Assembly (NCBI GenBank): GCA_037974335.1
Contig: CM075760.1
Location: forward strand, 59,650,515-59,714,514
Source: Prionace glauca
Lineage: Eukaryota > Chordata > Chondrichthyes > Carcharhiniformes > Carcharhinidae
DNA: 64,000 nt
Direction: 5' to 3'
A program made the translations under genes and the position numbers. Positions 22,776-33,059 of this stretch are shown here, piece after piece; position 1 is the first letter of the stretch, and each line of letters begins with the position of its first letter. Below the pieces are notes generated by a model. It was not told the DNA's origin. It ran no database searches and worked only from the letters and a program-made list of their open reading frames with translations.

Positions 22776-23264
22776 AACGTTATTTTAGGACTAACATCGG
22801 GACCTTCTTTTTGGCACACCGCAACTGGCCACAGTGGAATAAAACTTTAGCAAGAATGTGAGAGATAAATGCACTGTAATCGTTGGAAAGTAGAATAAAG
22901 GAGGATTGCAAGCTCTCCAGCAACAAAAGACCTATAACCGGAAGAAGGGAACAGCTGTTCTCATTTGTAGTTATTTGGTGAAATGCAACTTGTGGAGGTC
23001 CAAGTGAAGAATTACACCCTGCATTTACCAGCATACACCAGCAGGGAGCAGTGTGAGGCGTGAGAAATATATAAGATGAGCGGGTCAGGTGTGTGCTCAG
23101 AGGTTGTGCGAACTGGTGTCAGACTGAAGAGCTCAGTGTGGGTGGTTAAAGGAGAACCCGCCTGCTGTTGTCAGTTCAACATAAACACGGCACTGAACTG
23201 AACCCGAAGAAAGCATTTGGCTTCCGGTTAATTCTCATCTTCAGGTTTTGCGCGATAATTGAGA

Positions 23265-23597
23265 ATGTTCTGGATTTGCTTCGACTTTCTCCTATTTTTA
23301 AGTCTGATCTGTACGGGGGTTACCGGAGAAGTTGAAGTGATGCAGTTCCCTCCGCGGATGGTTGTCAGTGAAGCGCGAAACCTATCCATGAACTGTACCA
23401 TCCCCACTGGTTTTAACGTCCTGCGCTGGTACAGACAGCTCCCGAATCAGTCACCACAGCATCTGGTGATGGCCACTCGGGGAACAGATCAACCCGGGAG
23501 AATCACTGCCTCAATCGCTGAAGGCAACAAACTCAGCATCCTGACTGTGAGAGACGTACAGGTTTCAGACACTGCGACCTATCTCTGCGCAGTGAGG
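23265..23597 (+). CDS. TCR-type V segment with uninterrupted leader
   Basis: From ATG 23,265 one frame runs through a signal peptide (MFWICFDFLLFLSLICTG) straight into the V domain: MNCTIP (first Cys), LRWYRQLPNQSPQHLV (core Trp), ILTVRDVQVSDTATYLCAV (DxATYxC). All the other V segments here whose leader is visible have that leader split by an intron; here none is needed. A TATA-like AATATATAAG lies near 23,066. The segment is followed by a usable RSS. Subgroup not assigned; an upstream non-coding exon cannot be ruled out. It is framed by 233-bp direct repeats. Confidence 0.82.
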
Positions 23598-23636
23598 CTC
23601 AGTGTATTAAACACAGGGAGGTCCCTGAAAAAAACC
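23598..23636 (+). other. V recombination signal, 23-bp spacer
   Basis: Heptamer CTCAGTG (one change from CACAGTG), 23 bp, nonamer AAAAAAACC. It defines the 3' edge of the V segment and is the RAG cutting site. Confidence 0.85.
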
Positions 23637-23703
23637 TGCACAGTCTCTAAAACCCGCTCCGCCGTGCCTGGGACATCAGCGTTTTAAGAAACGCGGTATT
23701 AAA

Positions 23704-23935
23704 TTGCCAACAGGAGAGGGCAAAAGGATTAAGTTCATTATTGGGGCGCATTTCTTTATTGAGGAATATTTGATTGAAGGAACAAATACGGAAGCAGAAA
23801 CATAATTTAACACTGATATCAAACTTATTAATATTTTAAAGATATTCTGTATGTTTTCAATGTTGCCAGTACTGTTGTTACGTTACAAATATCCGATAAA
23901 TAGATCAGTTCGTGTTAAACAATTTGAAATTATGG
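23704..23935 (+). repeat. Direct repeat B flanking a V segment
   Basis: Second copy of the 233-bp repeat; about six differences from copy A. Beyond its end (23,936) the two flanks no longer match. Confidence 0.9.
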
Positions 23936-24184
23936 TAAAGGGGAATGAGAGCAAAACATTTACTAAATCAGAAAAATGTAAAAAGGTTAAAATGAAGAGA
24001 GTTGGAAATGTACTCGAAGAAAATGGAAGAGTTTGTATGGAAATCAGAATGAGCGAAATTCAACGAGGAAAGGCGCAGTGGTTTACTTATTTATAAAGCA
24101 CAAAAAAATGAGCAAAATGCGAACAGAAGAAGAAGACAAAACTAGGATTGTGTTGTGATATTTTTGGCAGGATGAAACACACGG

Positions 24185-24398
24185 AGCTTATTAACTAAAG
24201 ATGTCCAAAGATGTGCGGGCTAAGTTGATTGGCCAGACTAAGAAATTACCCCTTAGTATCCAGGGATGCATAGGTTAGAGGGATTAGTGGGTATAATATG
24301 TAGGGATATGGGAATAGGGCCTGGGTGGGATTGTGTTCGGTGCAGACTCGATGGGCCGAAGGGCCTCTTTCTGCTCTGTAGGGTTCTATGACTAAATA
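24185..24398 (+). repeat. SINE body and 3' tail
   Basis: Starts at CCAAAGATGTGCGGG and runs to the common 3' end CAGACTCGATGGGCCGAAGG...GGGTTCTATGA. It is a 5'-truncated copy of the tRNA-derived SINE family. Confidence 0.7.
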
Positions 24399-24814
24399 AT
24401 GAGAGATTGCAGAGGTCTTAAATTCAGAGGGATTGTGTGTGAATCTCAAGTGCTCGTTCACAGGTACAGAAAGTAATGAGAATATTGTCGCCCAGCTCAC
24501 TTACTGGATGTCTGGTTTGTAACGATAAAGCGACACTTACATCAGAAATTCGTTCCTGTACCCGTTGAGGTGTTCCATGAAACCAAAAGAGAAAATGCTG
24601 GAAAATCTCAGCGGGTCTGGCAGCATCTGTAAGGAGAGAAAAGAGCTGAGGTTTCGAGTCCACATGACTCTTTGTCAAAGGCCCTTCATGAAGTCGCGTT
24701 TTCTCAATCTTGAACCCTCGCCTGAGATTTGATGTGATCTTAAATCACCACCAGCCTGTGGACATCTCGGCGATGGTGACTTTACCTTTATTGTTACTGT
24801 CTAACGGTGTGAAA

Positions 24815-25260
24815 GAACATAAGAACGTAAGAAATAGGAGCAGGAGTAGGCCATCTAGCCCTTCGAGTCCGCCCCGTCATTCAATAAGATCATGGCTGAT
24901 CTGAAGTGGATCAGTTCCACTTTCCCGCTTTCTCCCCATAACCCTTAATTCCCTTGTCTACCAAAAATCTATCTACCTGGGACTTAACTATTTTCAGCGA
25001 GGTAGCCTCCACTACTCCAAAGGACAGAGAATTCCAGAGATTCACGACACTTTGAGTGAAGAAGTTCCTCTTCAACTCTGACCTAAACTGCCCCCCTCCC
25101 TTATTTTGAGGTTGTGCCCTCTAGTCCTGCTGTCTTTTCGAAGCGGGAAGAATCTCTCTACCTCTACCCTATCCATCCCCTTCATTATCTTATACGTCTC
25201 TATGAGATCCCCCCTCAGCCATCTAAACTCCAACGAGTACAGACCCAGAAAGCGCCCTCT
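24815..25260 (-). mobile_element. CR1-type LINE 3' fragment (TTATGTTC-tail subfamily)
   Basis: On the minus strand it encodes a degraded ORF2 C-terminus (LYSLEFRWLRGDLIETYKIM, VEVERFFPLRKDSRTRGH) and ends with TTACGTTCTTATG at 24,815. It stops about 30 bp beyond the RSS of the adjacent minus-strand V segment. Confidence 0.8.
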
Positions 25261-25289
25261 GCTGAGCACTAACTGAAACACTTACGGTG

Positions 25290-25327
25290 GGTTTTTGTAT
25301 GGGACTCGCCATATCTGTAACACTGTG
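25290..25327 (-). other. V recombination signal, 22-bp spacer
   Basis: Perfect heptamer CACAGTG, 22 bp, perfect nonamer ACAAAAACC. The spacer is one base short of the 23 bp seen in all other intact signals in this window. Confidence 0.88.
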
Positions 25328-26184
25328 GACTCCAGGCACAGAAATATACCGCACTGTCAGTCATCAGCGTGTTGCCGATCATTAGCTCGGTAATCTTGGC
25401 AGTTTTATTAAATGACGCTGAAAGGCGGTCGTTGATGTGTTTGTACAGCTTCCCTCCAACAATGTGAAGCATATACTGTGGAGGCTGCCCGGGACTCTGA
25501 CTGTACCAGAACACAGAAGGGTTAGATATGCTTGTCTTCATGAGGCAGGTTAATGTGACATTACTTTCCTCCTCCACTGTTATCTCAACAACCGGCTGTT
25601 CCTCTGCGTCTTGATGACTCCATTCTAACATAAATAATAGAAAAAGTAGGAAAAAAATCGGTGTTAGCCAAATATTTCTAAACAAATATTCTAAAAAAAT
25701 TTTCACTCAGAGGGTAGTGAGTGATTGGAATCGGCTGCCGTCGTCGGTGGTGGAGGCGAACTCGCTGGGGTCTTTTAAAAGATTTCTGGATGAGTATATG
25801 GGGTTTAATGGGATTGGGGGTTATAGATAGGTCTATAGATTGGTGGGGTTGATGCGATCGGCGCAACTCGAGGGCCGAAGGGCCTGTTTGTGCTGTAATG
25901 TTCTATGTTCTATGTTTAAAATCGTCATTAAAACGATCAATATTATTGGTCAGGAATAACATCTGGCTTTATAGAAAAGGAAATACATAAACACATCGAA
26001 GATAAGAGCAGGAGGAGGCCAGTCGGCCTTTGGAGACTGCCCTGCCATTCATTGTGATCATGGTTGGTCACACAATTCAATAACGTGATCCGCTTTGCCC
26101 CATATCATTTGCTCCCCTTCGCCCCAAGAGCTACTTACTGAGAAGAGAGATAAAGATGAGAATCGGAGTGAGATAGTTCAACAT
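25328..26184 (-). CDS. TCR-type V segment, leader intron invaded by CR1
   Basis: Leader exon 26,184-26,139 (MLNYLTPILIFISLL, donor A|GTAAGT). V exon 25,624-25,328 after a TTATGTTAG acceptor; phases agree (A|AA). The V domain has VTLTCLMKT (Cys), VFWYSQSPGQPPQYML (Trp), ITELMIGNTLMTDSAVYFCA (DSAVYxC). No stops. The intron of about 515 bp contains a 220-bp CR1 3' end at 25,690-25,915. A related relic lies at 60.83 kb. It reads as potentially functional; subgroup unassigned within V alpha/delta. Confidence 0.88.
25690..25915 (+). mobile_element. CR1-type LINE 3' end in a V leader intron
   Basis: Nearly the same as 11,490-11,700 (TTTTCACTCAGAGGGTAGTG through the TTCTATGTTCTATG tail). It is a short 5'-truncated insertion, antisense to the V segment, and leaves both splice sites untouched. 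Confidence 0.9.
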
Positions 26185-26774
26185 GATGCTTCCTGAGTCT
26201 GTAACTGGGCAGTGAGAGAAATCCTATGTCAGAGACAGAAATACAGATGCCCATCCCATTGCACTGCTGATCCAATCAAGGAGAGGGATGGAGAAGCGAC
26301 AGCAATCTGTCCAATCACACAATCGGGTCAGAGTGAGAGTAGCAAACGGAAGTTGTGGGAGGGGATACGGCAGACTCAATATTGAGTGAATTTGCGGTGG
26401 CTCTCAGCTGCACTCGGAGCTGTTGGAGCGGAAATAGTGACGGTTGAATCTATAACAGTGTCTGACCATCCTGCAGCTGTTCATTGTTCAGGTGTCTAAC
26501 AATAAGTAGAGCGGCAGGGACACTAAGCAACGAGAATCGTAGAATCTCGGGGCGCCAAATGAAGCCATTCCTCCTATCTATTCCTCTTTGGAATAGTTCT
26601 CCAAATCTCCTTTCATCGCTGCACTTTTTGCACACACAGGGTTTTTTGTTCAAGATACATATAATTTCTTTCTCAATATTTTTGCTTAATATTCTGGGCA
26701 ATTATAGTCAGTGGGGTTTCCAGCTTTGAACAACTGACAGTGCAACAAGTGAACATGATCATTCTATTACTACT

Positions 26775-26960
26775 ACTGTGTACAGTTTTGGTCTCCTTAC
26801 TTGAGAAAGGATATACTGATACTGGAGGGGGCGCAGAGCAGATTCACTAGGTTGATTCAAAAGCTGGAAAAAGGGGTATGGGGAAAAGGCAGGGAAGTGG
26901 AGTTAGGATGAGATGGAACTCAGTTATGAACACTTAGAATGGCGGAGCGGTGTCGAAGGT
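26775..26960 (+). mobile_element. Short LINE 3' fragments
   Basis: Degenerate pieces of CR1/L2-type 3' ends (TACTTGAGAAAGGATATACT; GGCGGAGCGGTGTCGAAGG). Too short for a family call. Confidence 0.45.
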
Positions 26961-26964
26961 CCGA

Positions 26965-27545
26965 ATTGATTTGATTTGAATGATTATTGTAATATGGATT
27001 AGTATACAGTGAAAAGTATTCTTTCCTGTGCGCTACACAGATAAAACATACAGTTCATAGGGTAGGAAATGATAGAGTGCAGAATGTACTGTTACAGCCA
27101 TAGGTAGGATGTAGAGAAAGAACAACTTAATGCAAGGTAGGTCCATTCAAAAGCCTAATGACAGCAGGGAAAATGCTGTTCTTGAGACGTTGGTACGTAT
27201 CTCAGACTTTTGTAACTTTTTTTCTCGATGGAAGGAGTTGGAAGAGAGAATGTCTGGGGTACGTGCGGCCCTTAGTTATGCTGGCTGCTTTGCCGAGGCA
27301 ACGAAAAGTGTCGACAGAGTCAATGGATGGGAGGCTGGTTTGCGTGATGTGTTGGGCTACAGTCAGGACCTTTTGCAGTTTCTTGCGGTCTTGGGCAGAG
27401 CAGGAGCCATGCCCAATCTTTGATATGGAGATGCCAGTGTTGGACTGGATTAATCTCCGAGTACAACCATAAAGAATGCTTTTTATGGCGCATCTGTAGG
27501 AGTTGGTGAGATTCGAAGCTGACATGCCAAAATTACTCAGTCTTC
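26965..27545 (-). mobile_element. L2/Rex-like LINE 3' end with AAATC tail
   Basis: Minus-strand frame 27,525-27,202 shows the C-terminal LINE motif (FRCLGKAASITKGRTYPRHS, FQLLPSRKK). The 3' end near 26,965 carries CAAATCAAATCAA. The same family occurs in the other orientation at 36.03-36.49 kb. Confidence 0.65.
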
Positions 27546-27589
27546 TGTGAAAATAATTGCTCTTACTGAACTACATTGTCGACACAAGG

Positions 27590-27650
27590 GCCGGGGGTTG
27601 GCGGGGGGGCGGAGGTGGGGGGGGGGGGGGGGGGGTCGGGGGGGGATGCT
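27590..27650 (+). repeat. Poly(G) tract
   Basis: Contains 19 consecutive G (27,617-27,635) plus flanking G runs of 5-8. It could form a G-quadruplex; length is probably variable and hard to sequence. Confidence 0.9.
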
Positions 27651-28230
27651 GTAGTGGCGGAACCAGGGCAGATTGTTGGTGATTTGGACAACTGAAAATC
27701 TGAATCTCCCGACCATTTCTACTTCATCTCCATTGACTAGAAACGGCCATGCTCTCTACTATGCTTCCTGACTTCGAATACAATCTCGGTCGTTTTGCTG
27801 TAATTGAGGGAGAGATTATTGTCACCGCACCAGTTCACCAGATTCTCTATTGAGTTGGATGATCAGATATGATCAGCTCGAAGGGGCAAATTGCTTCCTC
27901 CTGCTCCTATCTTCAATGTTTCCAAGTTTCTTGAAATAGGCCCAAAATATATTTGATATAAGTGGAATGGGTGAAACCTCCCCAAAAATCTGTTACCTTA
28001 TATCTTATTGACATTTATTTGAAACCAACACATTCTGCTGATACATTTAGAAAGACCAGAATTCTCTCCACCCTGCCCCTATCCCAATCACCCTGACACA
28101 CTGCAGCAGTGCTTTGTACCTAGCTCCCTCTGTTTCCTGTCACTCTGCTCTGTGTGATTCTCAGATTTTAAGTTCACAACCCTATTGAAGAAGTTCCTCC
28201 CCAACTTAGTCCTAAATCTGCATCTCCTTA
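27650..28230. other. Non-coding, probable old repeat remnants
   Basis: Faint LINE-3'-like words near 27,870-27,930. No V exon, RSS or splice-flanked exon seen. Confidence 0.35.
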
Positions 28231-28234
28231 TTTT

Positions 28235-28560
28235 TGAGGCTATGTCCTCTAGTAGGATGGGGTAGGACAGTGGATGTTTCCTACATGGACTCCAGTAAGG
28301 CCTTTGACAAGGTCCCTCATGGAAGACTGGTGCAGAAGGTGAAGTCGCTTGGGATCAGAGGTGAGCTGACAAGGTGGATACAGAACTGGCTCCGTCATAG
28401 AAGGCAGAGAGTAGCAGTGGAAGGGTGTGTTTCTTAATGGAGGGCTGTGACAAGTGGCGTCCCTCAGGGATCTGTGCTGGGACCTTTGCTATTTGCAATA
28501 TATATGTACGTATATATGATTTGGAGGAAAATGTAACTGGTTTAATCAGTTTTTTTAATT
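28235..28560 (+). mobile_element. CR1-type RT fragment
   Basis: Encodes YMDSSKAFDKVPHGRLVQKV and a following palm piece up to VPQGSVLGP-like sequence near 28,460. Truncated at both ends. Confidence 0.7.
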
Positions 28561-29220
28561 ATAGCGTCGGCATTGAGGGACCAGGATAGATTGCTGGTGG
28601 TCTGAACACATATAAACTAGAAATCTGAAGTTGGCATCCAAATTACAATTTGTGTCTCAATCACAGAACGGTCACATAATCAAGGAGGCCATTCAGCCCA
28701 TGTTGACTCTCTGCTCGAGCAACTGAGCCGGTCCCACTCGTCCACTCTGTCCCTGGAGCCCTGCAAATCTTTTCCCATCAATTTCCCATCCGATTCCTGC
28801 TGGAAAGACAGAGAGGAACACAGAGGAAAGAGAGATTTGAGGAAGGCAAGGTTTAACCTGATGTCTTGTTGGCAGATGCTCTGTCGCGGGTAAATTGATT
28901 GCAGCCTCCTCCAGAAAGGACGACAGAGTGAATGGAAGGGACAGAATGAGAGTGAGATGAGACATAAGAGAGGGAGGGAGGGAGAGAGACAGAGAGAGAG
29001 ATGAAAGCTTTTTGTTTGTCAGCAAAAATGATGGTGTAACTATCACTGAATTCCCCACTGTCAACATCCTTAGGGTTACCATTGACCACAAATTCTCCTG
29101 GACTCACCACCCATAAACACAATAGCTACAAGACCATGTCAGAGTCTGGGAAACCTGCTCGGAGTAACTCACCGCCTGTCTTGGTGTGGTTCCTGTCAAC
29201 ACTAACAATCAGAATTTTCT
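28560..29220. other. Non-coding, short GA-rich microsatellite
   Basis: A GGGAGGGAGGGAGAGAGACA run lies at about 28,970-29,000. Nothing else recognised. Confidence 0.35.
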
Positions 29221-29636
29221 GATGACAATCTACAGACCAAGCTTACATTCCCCGGCCACCTCTTCCTCCTCCCCAGTCTCTGAAAGTCCGGCCACTCCCC
29301 TGTCAGGTCACTGACTGTAGCCAGTCTCTTTCAATGTCAACACAGATCACCACCAACTGGCTTCAGAGAACCAGAGACAGACACGGAAGTGAGGTAAGAA
29401 CATCCCAGGGGAACAGAACAAATTATTAAGGGCGGGACTTAGAACGGGTGTCTTCAAATGCGATTCTGCAATGATCTGTTTGTCGGATTGAATTCTCAAG
29501 TTTGTTTTCCCAGTCTCTCCTGGGAACAGTTTCATTCGAGGTGAGTTTGGTTTCCTGTCGCTGCATATTGCGGCTGCATCTACTACAATCCTCCACAGAC
29601 CCCAACAGATAGCAGCTGCACTCTGCAGTGAAAGGC

Positions 29637-29675
29637 AGTTTTTGTAAAGGGCTGAGCTTGCTTTATATCACTGTG
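29637..29675 (-). other. V recombination signal, 23-bp spacer
   Basis: CACAGTG, 23 bp, ACAAAAACT on the minus strand. Confidence 0.9.
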
Positions 29676-30118
29676 TGCCCGAAAGCGCAGTAATACACGG
29701 CAGCGTCAGTCAGCTTCACACCCGAGATGGATAAACTGGTGAATTTAATCTCTGTCTGAAGCTCAACAGAGAAACGGCTTTTAGCAAAATCGGCTTTTTC
29801 TTCACCGCCGCTCGAATATTTCCACAAAATAAACTCAGGCTCTGAGTCTGGGTGCTGCCGGTACCAGTATAGATAGTAGGTGCTAAATGTAGTATCATAG
29901 TTACATTTTAAAGTCACCGCTTCTCCTTCTGTCCCAACATCTGAAGACAGTGACTGAGTGACAGAATCTCCATGAATCAGATCTGAAAAACAAATTCAAT
30001 TATAAAAATAGCTGACCGATGACTGTTTCAAAATTGTCGAACAAAGTTGAAATGTGTTTGGTCCACATTTACCTGTCAGAAATGCTGCCCACACAACCCA
30101 AATGCTGAACAACCGCAT
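29676..30118 (-). CDS. TCR-type V segment (paralogue of 62.9 kb V)
   Basis: Leader exon 30,118-30,073 (MRLFSIWVVWAAFLT, donor CAG|GTAAAT). V exon 29,982-29,676 after TTTTTCAG. It contains GDSVTQSLSSDVGTEGEAVT, LKCNY (Cys), YYLYWYRQHPDSEPEFIL (Trp), KLTDAAVYYCAFG. No stops; phase 1 split leader as usual for V genes. WYRQHP and the DxAVYYC end point to a V alpha/delta segment. It appears functional. Its inverted paralogue differs by scattered substitutions. Confidence 0.9.
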
Positions 30119-30579
30119 TGTCTATGTCCGCTCTGCAACAGGGGAGTTGGGGATTTTAAAGACACAGGTTCAAAACCCTGCCCCCAGTAAACTGCTGATG
30201 CCTCAGGATGTTCTCACTTCACTTCCTGGTGTTCCCAGTGACAGTGTGAATAGACAGGCTGGTGAGCTGGCTATCAGTGATTGGAAATACTCAGCGGCGG
30301 GTAACAGTCAGTACCTAATGGGGAGAATATTTCCCTTTTCCAGATGGTGACTGTTAAATCCGACTCTGGTTAATGTGAGCATCAAACTCAGGTTTGCTCC
30401 AGGATTTGTTTCATTCAGGGATCAGTCTGTTTACTTAAGTGTTACCATCAGGAGAGTGTCTCAGTCTGACTGCGTGATTACCTTCATTAGTCATTGATCC
30501 AATTATTGAACTTTTTTTTGCATTTTATGTCGGAGTGGCTGATTGAAGCGCCAGACCGTCTTGTGACACATTGACAGCG

Positions 30580-30828
30580 TCCCTGGCGTTCGAAGAGAAA
30601 CTCCCAATTCAAGGGCAAAGTGAGGATCTGTTGGAGAAGGAAGGAGCGGTTATATTGTCGTTCAACTATCTGATAGTCAGTTATGGAATCCTTCCCACCA
30701 TAGTTCGAAGCAGATTTCGCTCAGAGCCGGTTTTCTGATACAGTCTAACCGTCAGACAAGTCGTACAGATTGACAATAGCGCAGCTACGGCTGTCTGACA
30801 CCGCGGGCTATTACCGAGCACAGAGTCT
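30580..30828 (+). pseudogene. V-segment relic with intact-looking RSS spacing
   Basis: Fragments of a V exon: EDLLEKEGAVILSFNYL near 30,620-30,665 and LRLSDTAGYYRAQ at 30,785-30,825. Frames change at least once between the two, and the second conserved Cys is Arg (CGA). Its 5' half is shared with the inverted block near 62.35-62.47 kb. Confidence 0.7.
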
Positions 30829-30867
30829 CGCATTGATGGGAACGAGTTTAGTCCTCGTACAAAAACG
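30829..30867 (+). other. Degenerate RSS of the V relic
   Basis: CGCATTG, 23 bp, ACAAAAACG. The nonamer is good, the heptamer has two changes, including in the functionally important first three bases. Confidence 0.6.
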
Positions 30868-30999
30868 GCCACAGGTTTCTGGGTCACAGCCCCATTTTTC
30901 CAAGGGCTGTTTATTACAGCCGGTTACACACACTGGCACATCAATATTTTCCTGCGCACACACATCCCAAAATCAATCTGCAGAAATCCCACAAGAAAC

Positions 31000-31800
31000 G
31001 GTGAGATTTTACACAGTTATTACATTTACTGCGTGGTTGCAACATTAGCTGCCCACCATTAACAAGACAAACTCCTGCTGCTTTCCTGAAACTAGTTCTG
31101 TCGATGCAGTGAAATGTGTTAAAAGGAAAGTGACATTCAGTTTAAAATATCATCTGCAACGGAGACGGTTACGTCAGGTGAAAATGTTAATAATTCAATG
31201 AAACGTGTTAATTGTCCTTCAGTGTGAAATAACATGGAAATATTAACCAAATATTGCGCCGAGATGTCAGCAGATTCTGAGCGTTTGCTGCCACCTTGTG
31301 GGAGAGTTCAGAATTTCTCCCCGCAATGTTCAGTTCAGTTCAGAACATTATTGTTCAGGAATTAGTTTTGCAAGAAATTCAAAAGGTTGTACCAAAGCTG
31401 TCTTGTTATTAAATATCGCGTTGTTCGGTATAAGTGCTATACTGAATTTCATCTCTATTTATAATACGTTATGCCTTTTTTGCTGTTGTAACATTAAACT
31501 ATGTTTCGTGTATTATTTTATTAGATAATCTCTTTGTTTCGATTACACAAGGCCATGCCTTGGCTGACAACTGTCCAGACCATGCCTCTTCTCACAGGGC
31601 CTCTCCTGCGCTGTAACCTTTTCTCTGCGTTCTGTTAGCTCTATTGATGGGAGGGATGGACGAGTGAGCTGGTTTTCAATAAGAAACAAGAGGAAAAATG
31701 GAAGAATGTTTTGAGACAAAGATGATTTTTCCTGATGTTTCCACCCCCCCCATCAAATTGAGTTGGTGATACCCCCACCTGCCCCGTGTTCCCCCCAAAT
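31000..31800. other. Non-coding stretch
   Basis: AT-rich, no V, RSS or repeat that I recognise. A short CR1-like 3' remnant (GGGCCTCTCCTGCGCTGTAA) lies near 31,597. Confidence 0.35.
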
Positions 31801-31814
31801 ACACTATCCCCAGT

Positions 31815-32040
31815 GTCAGCATGGTGGGACAGTGGTTAACACCGCAGCCTCACTGTGCTAGGGACCTGTGGGTCATTTGCACCTTTTCCCCGTTTCTGTG
31901 TGGGTTTCCTCCTCCAGTCTGAAAGACGTGCTGGGTTAGGGGGCATTGGGCCGGGCTTCAATTCCCCCTCAGTGTTACCCCAACAGGAATGTAGAGACTA
32001 GGGCAATTCTCACAGTAACTTCACTGCAGTGTTAATGTGA
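31815..32040 (+). repeat. SINE copy, diverged
   Basis: Head (GGGACAGTGGTTAACACCGC, an A-box-like start), body with TGTGTGGGTTTCCTCC and part of the tail. More diverged than the other SINE copies. Confidence 0.6.
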
Positions 32041-32304
32041 GCTGACTTATTAGTGACAGTAATAAATAAATTTAAACTGAAGGTCTATCTGCCGCTGTGA
32101 CATTGCACCTTCTTGTTTAAAGACTCTGCAATGCTGAGACTGGGGAGAGGAGTGAACAACAGGGAGCAGCATTGCAGCTTCTCTCCCCCATTGAAACTGG
32201 GATTGTTGCTCCATCTGCTGCACCATCCCCACCACATCCACTGGGGGCAATCTGGACAATGGGCTGCAAGCAGACCTCACTGCGCCTGCGCCACAATCAC
32301 ACCC

Positions 32305-32545
32305 ATCGCCCGCGGCCATCTTGCGTCGCCAGGGGAGACGACCAGCGGCCATCTTGCGTTGCCAGGGGAGACGGCCAGCCGCCATCTTGCGTTGCCAGGG
32401 GAGACGGCCATCTTGCGTTGCCAGGGGAGACCACCAGCGGCCATCTTGCGTTGCGAGGGGAGACGGCCAGCCGCCATCTTGCGGTGCTAGGGGAGACGGC
32501 CAGCCGCCATCTTGCGTTGCGAAGGGAGACGGCGTCCTGCGCGCT
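32305..32545 (+). repeat. 33-bp minisatellite carrying a YY1-like motif in each unit
   Basis: Seven units start with GCCATCTTGC at 32,315, 32,348, 32,381, 32,407, 32,440, 32,473 and 32,506; spacing is 33 bp except one 26-bp unit. On the minus strand every unit reads CAAGATGGC, matching the known YY1 core AAGATGGC. The array is GC- and CpG-rich. ORFs across it are repeat artefacts. Confidence 0.9.
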
Positions 32546-32564
32546 GCTCTCTGGTTGACATCCC

Positions 32565-33000
32565 CTCCCGCACATGCGCCCAGGCAGTTCCATGTTAATC
32601 TTTTAATATTTTAAATTCTGATGATTATTATTCACATCCTCACCCGTCAGACTTTCGGTTCCTTCTCCATTCGGGAAAATCGTTTCTGTTTTTATTCCGT
32701 CTGTTTTTTAATCACACCCGCGCGGTGCGCTCTGGGAAAATACTACAGCACATGCGCGGTTCCGCTACCTGTTTCTTATAAAAATATGTATTTTATTTAA
32801 TTTTAATTCCGCTCTTGGCGGGATTTCCGGGTGGGAATTTCTCATACTTTCTACATTTCTGAACCGTCGGTTTTTCCTCGGCTGGGGGCGGGGCTGATGG
32901 TGACATCACGGCAATATGGCGGCTGGCCCCGCCTCTCTTCAGGTCCCGGATGTTCCGCCAATGAGCAGCGGCCGGGCCGGAGTGGGCAAGAGGTGACACT
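32565..33000. promoter_or_regulatory. CpG-rich promoter-like cluster
   Basis: NRF1-like GCACATGCGCC/GG at about 32,570 and 32,748, a GC box GGGGCGGGG at 32,885, a CRE-like TGACATCA at 32,901, a YY1-like ATATGGCGGC at 32,914 and CCCCGCC at 32,927. This combination is typical of CpG-island promoters. No exon was recognised on either side, so it may be a non-coding promoter, an enhancer, or derived from a lost gene. Confidence 0.4.
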
Positions 33001-33059
33001 GGGTGGTGTAGTGCCTGGGAGTGTTACAGCGACCCCTGGTGGCCAGGAAGGGAAATAGC

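Larger units (their letters stand above)
29225..30700. repeat. Inverted duplicate block, copy 1 (partner 62.34-63.8 kb)
   Basis: A roughly 1.5 kb block, in reverse orientation to 62,340-63,800, contains a complete V segment with flanks on both sides and the 5' part of an upstream V relic. Similarity extends from GGCCACCTCTTCC near 29,250 to GTTATGGAATCCTTCCC near 30,690. Confidence 0.8.

Noticed and set aside
22543-23935. A small LTR-type element formed by the two 233-bp direct repeats
   Set aside because: No TG...CA termini, no primer-binding or polypurine site, no element coding; the interior is a V segment and its promoter.
32050-32614. Several 66-128 codon frames on both strands
   Set aside because: They read through the 33-bp minisatellite, whose unit length is a multiple of three; no start context, splice sites or homology.
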